Positions 29,199 through 36,246 of a stretch of 64,000 bases of DNA are shown here, in pieces. This stretch comes from Alicyclobacillus hesperidum (GTDB taxonomy: Bacteria > Bacillota > Bacilli > Alicyclobacillales > Alicyclobacillaceae), in NCBI RefSeq assembly GCF_900107035.1, contig NZ_FNOJ01000004.1:62001-126000 (forward strand), read 5' to 3'. Every line of letters begins with the position of its first letter. Position 1 is the first letter of the stretch. The notes beneath the pieces are model-generated. The model ran no database searches. It was not told the DNA's origin and saw only the letters and a program-made list of their open reading frames with translations. Position numbers and translations under genes: made by a program.

Positions 29199-30464
29199 TT
29201 GACATATCGAGTACAACTCGACAACGGTTTGCGCATTGTCGGTGAAGAAATCGAATCTATTCGCTCGGTCAGTTTAGGCATTTGGGTGCGGACTGGCTCG
29301 CGGTATGAGGCGCCATCCGAGAATGGGATCAGCCATTTTCTTGAGCATATGTTCTTCAAAGGTACCCATCGTTATAGCGCGAAGGATCTGGCGCATCTGT
29401 TTGACGATCTCGGTGGCCAGATCAATGCGTTTACCGCGAAAGAATATACTTGCTTTTACGCGCGTGTTCTCGATGAGCACTTCGCGATTGCCCTCGACAC
29501 CTTGGCAGATATGTTGCTGGGATCGACGTTTGCACCCATTGAAATTGAAAAAGAAAAGCGCGTCGTTATTGAAGAGATTCACATGTACGAGGACACCCCG
29601 GACGAACTGGTCATGGATCTGATTGCAGACGGCGTCTATGGGAATCACCCTCTTGGCTACACCATCCTCGGACGCGAGGAGAATTTACAGCGGTTTACGC
29701 GTGAAGATTTACTGAGTTACGTGGGCCGCCATTATCAGCCATCCAACATGGTCATCGCAGTTGCCGGACACGTCGATCAAGCGATGGTCGTGCGTGAAGT
29801 TGAACGCTTGTTTGGCGACATGGAAAGGGTTGGAGAAGAACCGTGCAAATTGTCGGTACCTCCCTTTTACCGCGGTGTCACAGTACGCGAAAAGGACATC
29901 GAACAGGTTCACATCTGCTTGGCCTCGCCGGGTTATCCCGCGGGACGAGATGAGCTGTATCCACTCCTTTTGCTCAACAATATGCTGGGTGGCACGCAGT
30001 CTTCCAGGCTGTTTCAAGAAATTCGGGAAGAGCGTGGCATGGCGTATTCTGTATACTCGTTTCACACGGGGTATCAGGATGCCGGGATGTTTGGGGTTTA
30101 TGTTGGCACCTCGCCAGAGACGGCGGAACAGGTCTTGGAACTCGTGCAGTCAGTGTGTGACGGCATGTGGCAGTCGAAGCTGACAAACGAAGAACTTGAG
30201 AAGGCGAAGCGGCAGGTAAAAGGTGCTCTAATGCTCGGGTTGGAAAGTTCGGGTAGCCGTATGAGTCGAATCGCCAAAAACGAATTGCTCTTGGGTCGCG
30301 ATGTGCCTATCGAGGAGACGATCGCCGGTATCGAAGCCGTGACGCCGGAAGCCGTTCAAGCGGTGGCCAAGCAGGTGCTGAGTTCAGGTTTTGCTGTCGC
30401 TGCGGTCGGACCGCTGGCCGGCATCGATCTCGAGGGATCCGTGAAGGTGTGTGCGTCGTCGTGA
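29199..30464 (+). CDS. mlpA: M16 family zinc peptidase (MlpA/processing-protease-like)
   Basis: 421 residues. The inverted zinc motif His46-Phe-Leu-Glu49-His50 is near the N-terminus and the distal Glu lies in Lys-Arg-Val-Val-Ile-Glu-Glu-Ile-His-Met-Tyr-Glu-Asp. The C-terminal half is the inactive M16 repeat with Leu-Asn-Asn-Met-Leu-Gly-Gly-x-x-Ser-Ser-Arg-Leu-Phe-Gln-Glu-Ile-Arg-Glu. MlpA-like enzymes degrade peptides in the cytoplasm. TTG start, eight bases after GAGGAGG (29184-29190). The position after ylxY matches B. subtilis. Confidence 0.93.
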   Translation: MTYRVQLDNGLRIVGEEIESIRSVSLGIWVRTGSRYEAPSENGISHFLEHMFFKGTHRYSAKDLAHLFDDLGGQINAFTAKEYTCFYARVLDEHFAIALDTLADMLLGSTFAPIEIEKEKRVVIEEIHMYEDTPDELVMDLIADGVYGNHPLGYTILGREENLQRFTREDLLSYVGRHYQPSNMVIAVAGHVDQAMVVREVERLFGDMERVGEEPCKLSVPPFYRGVTVREKDIEQVHICLASPGYPAGRDELYPLLLLNNMLGGTQSSRLFQEIREERGMAYSVYSFHTGYQDAGMFGVYVGTSPETAEQVLELVQSVCDGMWQSKLTNEELEKAKRQVKGALMLGLESSGSRMSRIAKNELLLGRDVPIEETIAGIEAVTPEAVQAVAKQVLSSGFAVAAVGPLAGIDLEGSVKVCASS

Positions 30465-30922
30465 CTCATGGGTTGGATGTGAATATTCAAGTTGTATCGC
30501 CTCTCTTTCGCGACGAGTACATGCCGCAGTATGCGTCTGCGGGAGCGGCCGGCATGGATCTGCGGGCGTGCTTGGATGGACCCGTCGAATTTCGACCTGG
30601 TACACATCTGCGCGTTCCCACGGGTATCGCCATTGGTCTGCCCCGGCAGGACGTTGTAGCGCTCGTTTACGCGCGCAGCGGTTGGGCGGCCAAACACGGC
30701 ATCGCCCTAACAAACGGCGTTGGCGTGATCGACAGTGATTATACAGGCGAGATTCAGGTCTTATTGAGTCACCACGGCGATAGCACGGTCGTGATCGAGC
30801 CCGGAGATCGCATTGCCCAGTTGGTCGTGGCGCCGATTTACGTTGTCCACTGGCGACGGGTCGAATCGTTGGCGGCGACAGAGCGTGGGGAAGGTGGCTT
30901 TGGCTCAACTGGAACACGTTAG
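30461..30922 (+). CDS. dut: dUTP diphosphatase
   Basis: About 153 residues, trimeric dUTPase family. It hydrolyses dUTP to dUMP and keeps uracil out of DNA. All five motifs are seen: Ala-Gly-Met-Asp-Leu-Arg-Ala; Ala-Arg-Ser-Gly; Gly-Val-Ile-Asp-Ser-Asp-Tyr-Thr-Gly; Gly-Asp-Arg-Ile-Ala-Gln-Leu; and C-terminal Gly-Glu-Gly-Gly-Phe-Gly-Ser-Thr-Gly. I choose the GTG overlapping the mlpA stop as GTGA; GTG codons at 30449 and 30479 are alternatives. It occupies the place of ymxH in B. subtilis. Confidence 0.93.
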   Translation: MTHGLDVNIQVVSPLFRDEYMPQYASAGAAGMDLRACLDGPVEFRPGTHLRVPTGIAIGLPRQDVVALVYARSGWAAKHGIALTNGVGVIDSDYTGEIQVLLSHHGDSTVVIEPGDRIAQLVVAPIYVVHWRRVESLAATERGEGGFGSTGTR

Positions 30923-30951
30923 ATAAACCAAACAACAGCGGCTTCATGGGA

Positions 30952-30988
30952 CGCCGCCTGCTGGGAATTACCCGGCGGGCGGCGTTTT
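30952..30988 (+). terminator. Strong terminator between dut and dpaA
   Basis: A 13-bp stem (30952-30964 with 30970-30982, two G-U pairs) with a five-base loop, followed by GTTTTT. It isolates the dipicolinate genes from upstream vegetative transcription. Confidence 0.85.
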
Positions 30989-31004
30989 TCGTCAGCCGCC
31001 GTTT

Positions 31005-31033
31005 CACCCTCTTGGGCGATGGCACATAAGCTA
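31005..31033 (+). promoter_or_regulatory. Sigma-K-type (mother-cell) promoter of dpaA
   Basis: ACC at 31005-31007, a 17-base spacer and CATAAGCTA at 31025-31033. The -10 matches the sigma-K consensus CATA-N3-TA exactly and the AC fits the -35. Dipicolinate synthase is sigma-K-controlled in B. subtilis, which supports the reading. Confidence 0.7.
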
Positions 31034-31062
31034 TGGCACGTGTATGGAGGGGTGAAGGCCAG

Positions 31063-31974
31063 ATGCTCACAGGAAAGCATCTCGTGTTTGTCGGCGGCGA
31101 CGCTCGGCAACTTGAGGTGATTGCACAAGTGACTGACAACGATGCGAGCGCCACGCTCATCGGATTTCCAGATCTGCAACGGACGTTCGCGGACACGACG
31201 GTTAGCGAGTTGTCGGAGAACATATTTGCCAATGCCGACGCGCTCGTGCTGCCGGTGGCCGGGATGGAGAACGATGGGCGGGTCGATACGAAATTTGCCC
31301 CAGAACCCGTCATGTTGACCGAGGCGCACTTTCAGGCGATGCGCCCCGGCACATATGTATTTACGGGCATTGCACGGCGCGTGCTTGGCGAGTGGTGTGA
31401 ACGCTATTCTTTGCAATTGGTCAAGTTGATGGAGCTCGACGAGGTCGCGATTCTCAATTCCATACCGACGGCAGAAGGCGCCATTGCCATTGCCATGCAG
31501 GAGACAGATATCACGCTGCATGGCGCGAAAACGGTCGTGCTTGGCTTCGGCCGCTGTGGTCAGACACTGGCACATAAGCTGCATGCAATGGGCGCGATCG
31601 TCCACGTTTGTGCACAGCACCAACACGAGCTCGCGCGCATTCACGAACGTTCGCTGATTCCCGTCCCCATTAAGCATATCGATCACGCCGTGCACGACGC
31701 GGACATCGTGTTTAACACCATTCCCGCGATGGTACTACCTGCCGCAGTGCTGAAATATATGCGGCGCGACGCGGTGATTATCGATATCGCTTCCAAGCCG
31801 GGCGGCACTGATTTTCGCTATGCGGAGCGCCGCGGTATTAAGGCGCTGTTGGCACCGAGTCTGCCCGGGCTGGTCGCACCGAAGACTGCGGGTCGCATCA
31901 TTGCGGCGTCGATCTCGCGAATTCTCGCTGACAGTGACGACTTGGATTACGAGGAGGAAGAACTGTGGACCTAA
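31063..31974 (+). CDS. dpaA: Dipicolinate synthase subunit A
   Basis: 303 residues (SpoVFA). With subunit B it makes dipicolinic acid from the dihydrodipicolinate-pathway intermediate in the mother cell, for spore core dehydration. The N-terminal domain is family specific; the C-terminal half is a Rossmann fold with Val-Leu-Gly-Phe-Gly-Arg-Cys-Gly-Gln-Thr-Leu and an Ile-Asp-Ile-Ala-Ser-Lys-Pro-Gly-Gly-Thr-Asp stretch. ATG at 31063 after GGAGGGG (31046-31052). It overlaps dpaB by ten bases. Confidence 0.95.
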   Translation: MLTGKHLVFVGGDARQLEVIAQVTDNDASATLIGFPDLQRTFADTTVSELSENIFANADALVLPVAGMENDGRVDTKFAPEPVMLTEAHFQAMRPGTYVFTGIARRVLGEWCERYSLQLVKLMELDEVAILNSIPTAEGAIAIAMQETDITLHGAKTVVLGFGRCGQTLAHKLHAMGAIVHVCAQHQHELARIHERSLIPVPIKHIDHAVHDADIVFNTIPAMVLPAAVLKYMRRDAVIIDIASKPGGTDFRYAERRGIKALLAPSLPGLVAPKTAGRIIAASISRILADSDDLDYEEEELWT

Positions 31975-32570
31975 AGGGCAAGACCATTGGATTTGGGGTT
32001 ACCGGCAGCCACTGTACCTATGAAGAGATTTTCCCGGAAGTTAAGCGACTCGTCGACTTGGGCGCAAACGTCATCCCGGTATTTTCGCACAATGTGCTAG
32101 AAACAAGCACGCGCTTCGGTGAAGCAGGCGAATGGGCAAAGAAAATTGAGGAGGCGGCGGGCAATGAGGCAATTGTCAGCATCCCACAGGCCGAGCCGCT
32201 TGGCCCTGCAAAGACTCTGGACGCGATGCTCATTGCTCCGTGTACGGCGAGCACGCTAAGCCGCATGGCGCAGGCGAATACCGACTCGCCGGTGTTGATG
32301 GCAGCCAAGGCAACCCTGCGCAACGGCAGACCCGTCGTGATCGCGATTTCAACGAATGACGGACTGGGTTTAAGCATGTACAATATAGCTCGGTTGATGA
32401 ATGCGAAAAACATCTATTTTGTTCCGTTTGGTCAGGATGCACCGCATGTTAAAATGAATTCACTTGTGTCGTTAATGACGTTGATTCCGGATGCCATCGC
32501 GGCCGCACTCGACGGCCGGCAATTGCAACCCGTACTGATTGAGCGGTGGCGCGAAGCTCGTCCGTCGTAA
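31965..32570 (+). CDS. dpaB: Dipicolinate synthase subunit B
   Basis: 201 residues (SpoVFB), a flavoprotein of the HFCD/phosphopantothenoylcysteine-decarboxylase-like family. Gly-Val-Thr-Gly-Ser-His-Cys at the N-terminus and Ile-Ala-Pro-Cys-Thr-Ala-Ser-Thr-Leu-Ser-Arg are the flavin-binding motifs. GTG start within the end of dpaA, with GAGGAGG upstream. It is followed by asd, which supplies the pathway. Confidence 0.95.
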   Translation: MDLKGKTIGFGVTGSHCTYEEIFPEVKRLVDLGANVIPVFSHNVLETSTRFGEAGEWAKKIEEAAGNEAIVSIPQAEPLGPAKTLDAMLIAPCTASTLSRMAQANTDSPVLMAAKATLRNGRPVVIAISTNDGLGLSMYNIARLMNAKNIYFVPFGQDAPHVKMNSLVSLMTLIPDAIAAALDGRQLQPVLIERWREARPS

Positions 32571-32578
32571 TGGAGAGC

Positions 32579-32646
32579 GCCCCTTTTCGCTCATTCAAGT
32601 GGCCTTGAGTTGAACCGCTCCGGAAAGCTATCACCAGAAAAGGGGC
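32579..32646 (+). repeat. Ten-base inverted repeat enclosing the asd promoter region
   Basis: GCCCCTTTTC at 32579-32588 and its perfect complement GAAAAGGGGC at 32637-32646, 48 bases apart. The 3' arm contains AGGGG (32641-32645), the ribosome-binding site of asd. Confidence 0.7.
32605..32634 (+). promoter_or_regulatory. Weak sigma-A promoter candidate for asd
   Basis: TTGAGT at 32605-32610, 18 bases, TATCAC at 32629-32634. A start from here would begin near 32641, after the upstream arm of the inverted repeat. Confidence 0.35.
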
Positions 32647-32652
32647 TGTGTC

Positions 32653-33690
32653 ATGAAGAAGAAGGAACGATATCGCTTTGCGGTCCTCGGGGCAACCGGC
32701 GCTGTGGGACGTCGCATGTTGTCGACATTAGAGCGGCGCAATGTCCCTGTGGAGGATATCAAGTTGCTCGCTTCGCCGCGTTCGGCTGGCCAGCGCTTGA
32801 CTTTTCGCGGACAGGAAATCGAAGTCGAAGCGGTGGCGCCTGATTCGTTTGCGGATGTCGATATTGCGCTGTTTAGCGCGGGAGCAGCGGCTAGTGAGCA
32901 ATATGCGCCCGAAGCTGTCAAGCGTGGAGCCATCGTGATCGATAACAGTTCAGCCTATCGCATGCATGCTGAGGTTCCGCTGGTTGTGCCAGAGGTCAAT
33001 GCCCACGCGCTGGATGCGCACAAAGGTATCATCGCCAATCCGAACTGCTCGACCATTCAGTTAATGGTTGCGCTTCATAGCTTGCGCGAATTCGGGTTGG
33101 AACACGTTGTGATTTCCACGTATCAGGCCGTTAGCGGGATGGGGCAAACCGCCGTCGACGCCCTGCTCGACGAGGTGGACGCGTTTCGTGCGGGAGAAGC
33201 GAGCAAACAAACTGTTTTTCCTGTGGTGAAGCAGGATACGCATTATCCGATGGCGTTTAACGTACTTCCGCAATGTGATATCTTTCTCGACAACGGATAT
33301 ACCAAAGAGGAAATGAAATTGGTCAACGAGTCGCGCAAGATTCTCGAGTTGCCGGATCTGCGCGTAAGTCCGACGGCAGTGCGCGTTCCCGTGTTATACG
33401 GCCATGCCGAGTCTGTCGCGGTTCGCTTTACGCAGCCGGTGACGCCTGAGGCGGCCCGGGAGAGAATGCGCAAAGCAGAAAATCTGATTGTGGTTGATGA
33501 TCCGGCTACGTATGCGTATCCGCATCCGCGCATGGCTGAGGATACAGGTGAGACCTATGTCGGTCGCATCCGTCAGGACCTAGGTGATCCACATACGCTA
33601 CTGTTCTTTGTCGTCGCTGATAATTTGCTCAAAGGTGCGGCCTGGAACGCCGTGCAGATTGCGGAAGCGTTGATTGCTCGGGCAAACTGA
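32653..33690 (+). CDS. asd: Aspartate-semialdehyde dehydrogenase
   Basis: 345 residues. It reduces aspartyl phosphate to aspartate semialdehyde, the common precursor of lysine, diaminopimelate, dipicolinate, threonine and methionine. The NADP motif Gly-Ala-Thr-Gly-Ala-Val-Gly and the nucleophile in Asn-Pro-Asn-Cys-Ser-Thr-Ile-Gln are seen, with the later Val-Ser-Gly-Met-Gly-Gln and Pro-Val-Leu-Tyr-Gly-His-Ala-Glu motif. ATG at 32653 with AGGGG seven bases upstream. First gene of asd-dapG-dapA. Confidence 0.97.
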   Translation: MKKKERYRFAVLGATGAVGRRMLSTLERRNVPVEDIKLLASPRSAGQRLTFRGQEIEVEAVAPDSFADVDIALFSAGAAASEQYAPEAVKRGAIVIDNSSAYRMHAEVPLVVPEVNAHALDAHKGIIANPNCSTIQLMVALHSLREFGLEHVVISTYQAVSGMGQTAVDALLDEVDAFRAGEASKQTVFPVVKQDTHYPMAFNVLPQCDIFLDNGYTKEEMKLVNESRKILELPDLRVSPTAVRVPVLYGHAESVAVRFTQPVTPEAARERMRKAENLIVVDDPATYAYPHPRMAEDTGETYVGRIRQDLGDPHTLLFFVVADNLLKGAAWNAVQIAEALIARAN

Positions 33691-33721
33691 GTTTGGGCCC
33701 GAATGGGGGAGTCGAAACGCT

Positions 33722-34939
33722 GTGAAGATTGTGGTACAGAAGTTCGGCGGTACGTCGGTCGCGACGCCTGAGTCGCGGCGCGCCGCATATCGCCACATTG
33801 AGCAGGCGAAGGAGGACGGATATGCCGTCGTCGTGGTCGTCTCCGCTATGGGAAGGCGTGGAGATCCTTACGCGACCGATTCGTTGCTGAGCCTGTTGGA
33901 GAGTTCAGAAGCGAGCGCCGCCCCTGTCAATTTGCGCGAGCGCGACATGTTGATGGCGTGTGGTGAGATCATCTCAGCGGTCGTTTTTGCCCAGGAACTT
34001 CGTGCACGCGGCCACAAGGTACGCGCAATGACCGGTGCGCAAGCGGGAATTCTCACTTCTTCCGATTTTGGCAACGCACGCATTCTTGATGTGCGCACCG
34101 ATGCCTTGCACAAGGCGTTGGCGGACGGGGAAATCGCAATTGTGGCAGGATTTCAGGGCGCGGATGAAGATGGCGACGTGACGACGCTCGGGCGGGGCGG
34201 CAGCGATACGACGGCAACCGCTCTCGGCGTCGCTTTGCACGCGGAAGTGGTGGACATTTTCACCGACGTGTCCGGCATCATGACGGCTGATCCGCGGATT
34301 GTCGATGATGCTCGCCAGTTGGCGCAAGTAACGTATACCGAAATCTGCAACATGGCCTATCAAGGCGCAAAGGTGATTCATCCGCGCGCTGTAGAATTGG
34401 CAATGCAAGGGAATGTGCCAATTCGCGTGCGCAGTACCATGTCGGACGATCCGGGCACCTTGGTGACGCAGGCGGCCCGCCGCTTGGAACACTCCAGTGT
34501 GTTCGATCAGTCGGTGACAGGGATTGCGCACACGCCAAACGTTGCACAAATCGTTGTTCGCGGCGAGGGAATTGGGAGTTCGTCCATCTTTCAATTGATG
34601 GCCGAGCATCAGATTTCGCTCGACTTTATCTCGGTGACGCCGACCGAGGTGGCGTTCACCGTTCCGGATGGGCTAGCGGATACGGCTGTCCACCACTTAT
34701 CGCAACTAGGTTATCGATCCCAGGTGCGTCGCGGTTGCGCGAAGGTGTCTGCAGTAGGTGCAGGCATGATGGGAGTACCTGGCGTGATGGCGCGGATTGT
34801 CGACGCCTTGGCGAGCTCGGGAATCGACATTTTACAGTCGGCAGACTCACATACGACCATTTGGGTACTTGTGGACGGTTCGCAAATGGCTGATGCGGTG
34901 CGTGCCTTGCATCGGGCTTTTCAACTGGCGGAGGTATAA
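33722..34939 (+). CDS. dapG: Aspartokinase (DapG type)
   Basis: 405 residues. It phosphorylates aspartate as the first step of the aspartate family. The N-terminal kinase has Val-Gln-Lys-Phe-Gly-Gly-Thr-Ser-Val and Leu-Gly-Arg-Gly-Gly-Ser-Asp-Thr-Thr-Ala; two ACT units follow at the C-terminus. By position it is the DapG (diaminopimelate-inhibited) isozyme of Bacillus; the effector is inferred. GTG at 33722 after GGGGGAG. No lysine riboswitch is present upstream. Confidence 0.94.
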   Translation: MKIVVQKFGGTSVATPESRRAAYRHIEQAKEDGYAVVVVVSAMGRRGDPYATDSLLSLLESSEASAAPVNLRERDMLMACGEIISAVVFAQELRARGHKVRAMTGAQAGILTSSDFGNARILDVRTDALHKALADGEIAIVAGFQGADEDGDVTTLGRGGSDTTATALGVALHAEVVDIFTDVSGIMTADPRIVDDARQLAQVTYTEICNMAYQGAKVIHPRAVELAMQGNVPIRVRSTMSDDPGTLVTQAARRLEHSSVFDQSVTGIAHTPNVAQIVVRGEGIGSSSIFQLMAEHQISLDFISVTPTEVAFTVPDGLADTAVHHLSQLGYRSQVRRGCAKVSAVGAGMMGVPGVMARIVDALASSGIDILQSADSHTTIWVLVDGSQMADAVRALHRAFQLAEV

Positions 34940-34958
34940 CCGAACAGGAGAGAGCGAT

Positions 34959-35837
34959 ATGGATTTTGGTAGCTTAATCACGGCGATGGTGACGCCGTTT
35001 GATACATCAGGGGCCTTGAACGAAGGAGCGCTCAAACCGTTGGTCGATCACCTGATCGAAACGGGGACGACGGCCATCGTAGCCGTAGGGACAACAGGCG
35101 AATCGCCAACCTTGTCCCATGCCGAAAAGTTAAGAGTATTTGATGCCACGTTGCGCGCGGTCGATGGTCGCATCCCAGTCATCGCGGGCACGGGTACAAA
35201 TTCGACGAAGGATTCCGTCGAATTGACACTCGAGGCGGCGCGTTTAGGCGTGCAAGGTATACTGCTGGTAGCGCCGTATTACAATCGACCTTCACAAGAC
35301 GGGCTCTATGCGCACTTTGCCACGATTGCCGAGTCGACGACTTTGCCTGTCATGATTTACAATGTCCCGGGCCGCACTGGGGTCAATATCCAAGCGGAGA
35401 CGGCCCTGCAGCTGGCAGAAATCCCGAACATTGTCGCCTTGAAAGAGGCAAGTGGCGATTTCACGCAAATTCTGCATATCGCTGCGGAGAAGCCGGACGA
35501 TTTTCTGCTCTATAGCGGTGATGATAAGTTTACGTTGCCGATGTTAAGTATCGGGGCCGCAGGCGTTGTCAGCGTTGCAAGCCACGTAGTTGGCAAGCAG
35601 ATTCGCACGATGATGGATTTGTTTTGGCAGGGGCAGACAGATGAAGCTGCATACTGGAGCGGACGCTTGTTGCCCATCTTTGAGGCGATGTTTGCCACCG
35701 CGAGTCCGGCGCCGGTCAAAGAGGCTTTGTCTGTTGTCGGTATGGACGTCGGCTCTGTTCGGGCTCCACTACTACCGGCCTCTGCGGCTCTGCGCGAACA
35801 TCTGGTCACACTCCTTAATGGTCTTGGTGTCATCTAA
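34959..35837 (+). CDS. dapA: 4-hydroxy-tetrahydrodipicolinate synthase
   Basis: 292 residues, class I aldolase fold. It condenses pyruvate and aspartate semialdehyde. The Gly-Thr-Thr-Gly-Glu-Ser-Pro-Thr-Leu motif, catalytic Tyr in Tyr-Asn-Val-Pro-Gly-Arg-Thr and the Schiff-base Lys in Ala-Leu-Lys-Glu-Ala-Ser-Gly-Asp are present. Its product feeds both peptidoglycan/lysine and the DpaAB dipicolinate pathway encoded just upstream. ATG at 34959 after AGGAGAGA. Confidence 0.97.
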   Translation: MDFGSLITAMVTPFDTSGALNEGALKPLVDHLIETGTTAIVAVGTTGESPTLSHAEKLRVFDATLRAVDGRIPVIAGTGTNSTKDSVELTLEAARLGVQGILLVAPYYNRPSQDGLYAHFATIAESTTLPVMIYNVPGRTGVNIQAETALQLAEIPNIVALKEASGDFTQILHIAAEKPDDFLLYSGDDKFTLPMLSIGAAGVVSVASHVVGKQIRTMMDLFWQGQTDEAAYWSGRLLPIFEAMFATASPAPVKEALSVVGMDVGSVRAPLLPASAALREHLVTLLNGLGVI

Positions 35838-35856
35838 ATAGTATGGCCTTCGCATC

Positions 35857-35894
35857 CAACAGGCGGCTCTGGGAATATCCCGGGCCGCCTGTTG
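35857..35894 (+). terminator. Hairpin after dapA
   Basis: Eleven-base arms (35857-35867 with 35884-35894) with extra pairing in the loop. No T run follows, so it may be a 3'-end stabiliser and not a full terminator. Confidence 0.5.
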
Positions 35895-35923
35895 CCATCT
35901 TAGCGGGCAAAGGGACGTGTGGG

Positions 35924-35952
35924 TTGTTCGGCTTGCGTTCCCCAGGTATAAT
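35924..35952 (+). promoter_or_regulatory. Sigma-A promoter of the RNase J gene
   Basis: TTGTTC at 35924-35929, 17 bases and consensus TATAAT at 35947-35952. It gives a leader of about 285 bases before the RNase J start codon. Confidence 0.75.
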
Positions 35953-35959
35953 GAATGCG

Positions 35960-36246
35960 ATAGTGACATGTGCGGCCTTCTCGACTTGGTGTTCGTTTGT
36001 CATTCGCGGTACATCGGTGCGGACGAACACAAGATGAACGAAGCGAAACGAATTGCGCGACGGCTGAGGGAACGGAACGGTTCAGTCTGTCCGCTTTCGA
36101 CTAGGCACAATATGGCACGGCGTGTGGACGAAGCGCTTTCGCGAAGTATTCTGCCTACACAGCAGGGACGAGCTGTTAAGCGGTTTGCTTTGTTCGCGGT
36201 GTGTGCTTGTCGCTTGAATTGGAAAGTTTTGTGATGGAGGTGCCGA
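35960..36246 (+). promoter_or_regulatory. Long 5' leader of the RNase J gene (no gene seen)
   Basis: The space between dapA and RNase J is about 409 bases. It holds the dapA hairpin, the promoter and this roughly 285-base leader. Open frames inside lack a ribosome-binding site and protein-like composition. I see no known riboswitch. Feedback control through its own nuclease is a reasonable guess only. Confidence 0.4.

Noticed and set aside
32571-35000. Lysine riboswitch (L box) before asd, dapG or dapA
   Set aside because: The spacers are 20 to 80 bases, too short for the roughly 170-base element, and none of its motifs is seen.
35917-36234. 105-codon plus-strand open frame in the RNase J leader
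   Set aside because: It begins upstream of the expected transcription start, has no ribosome-binding site and no recognisable features.
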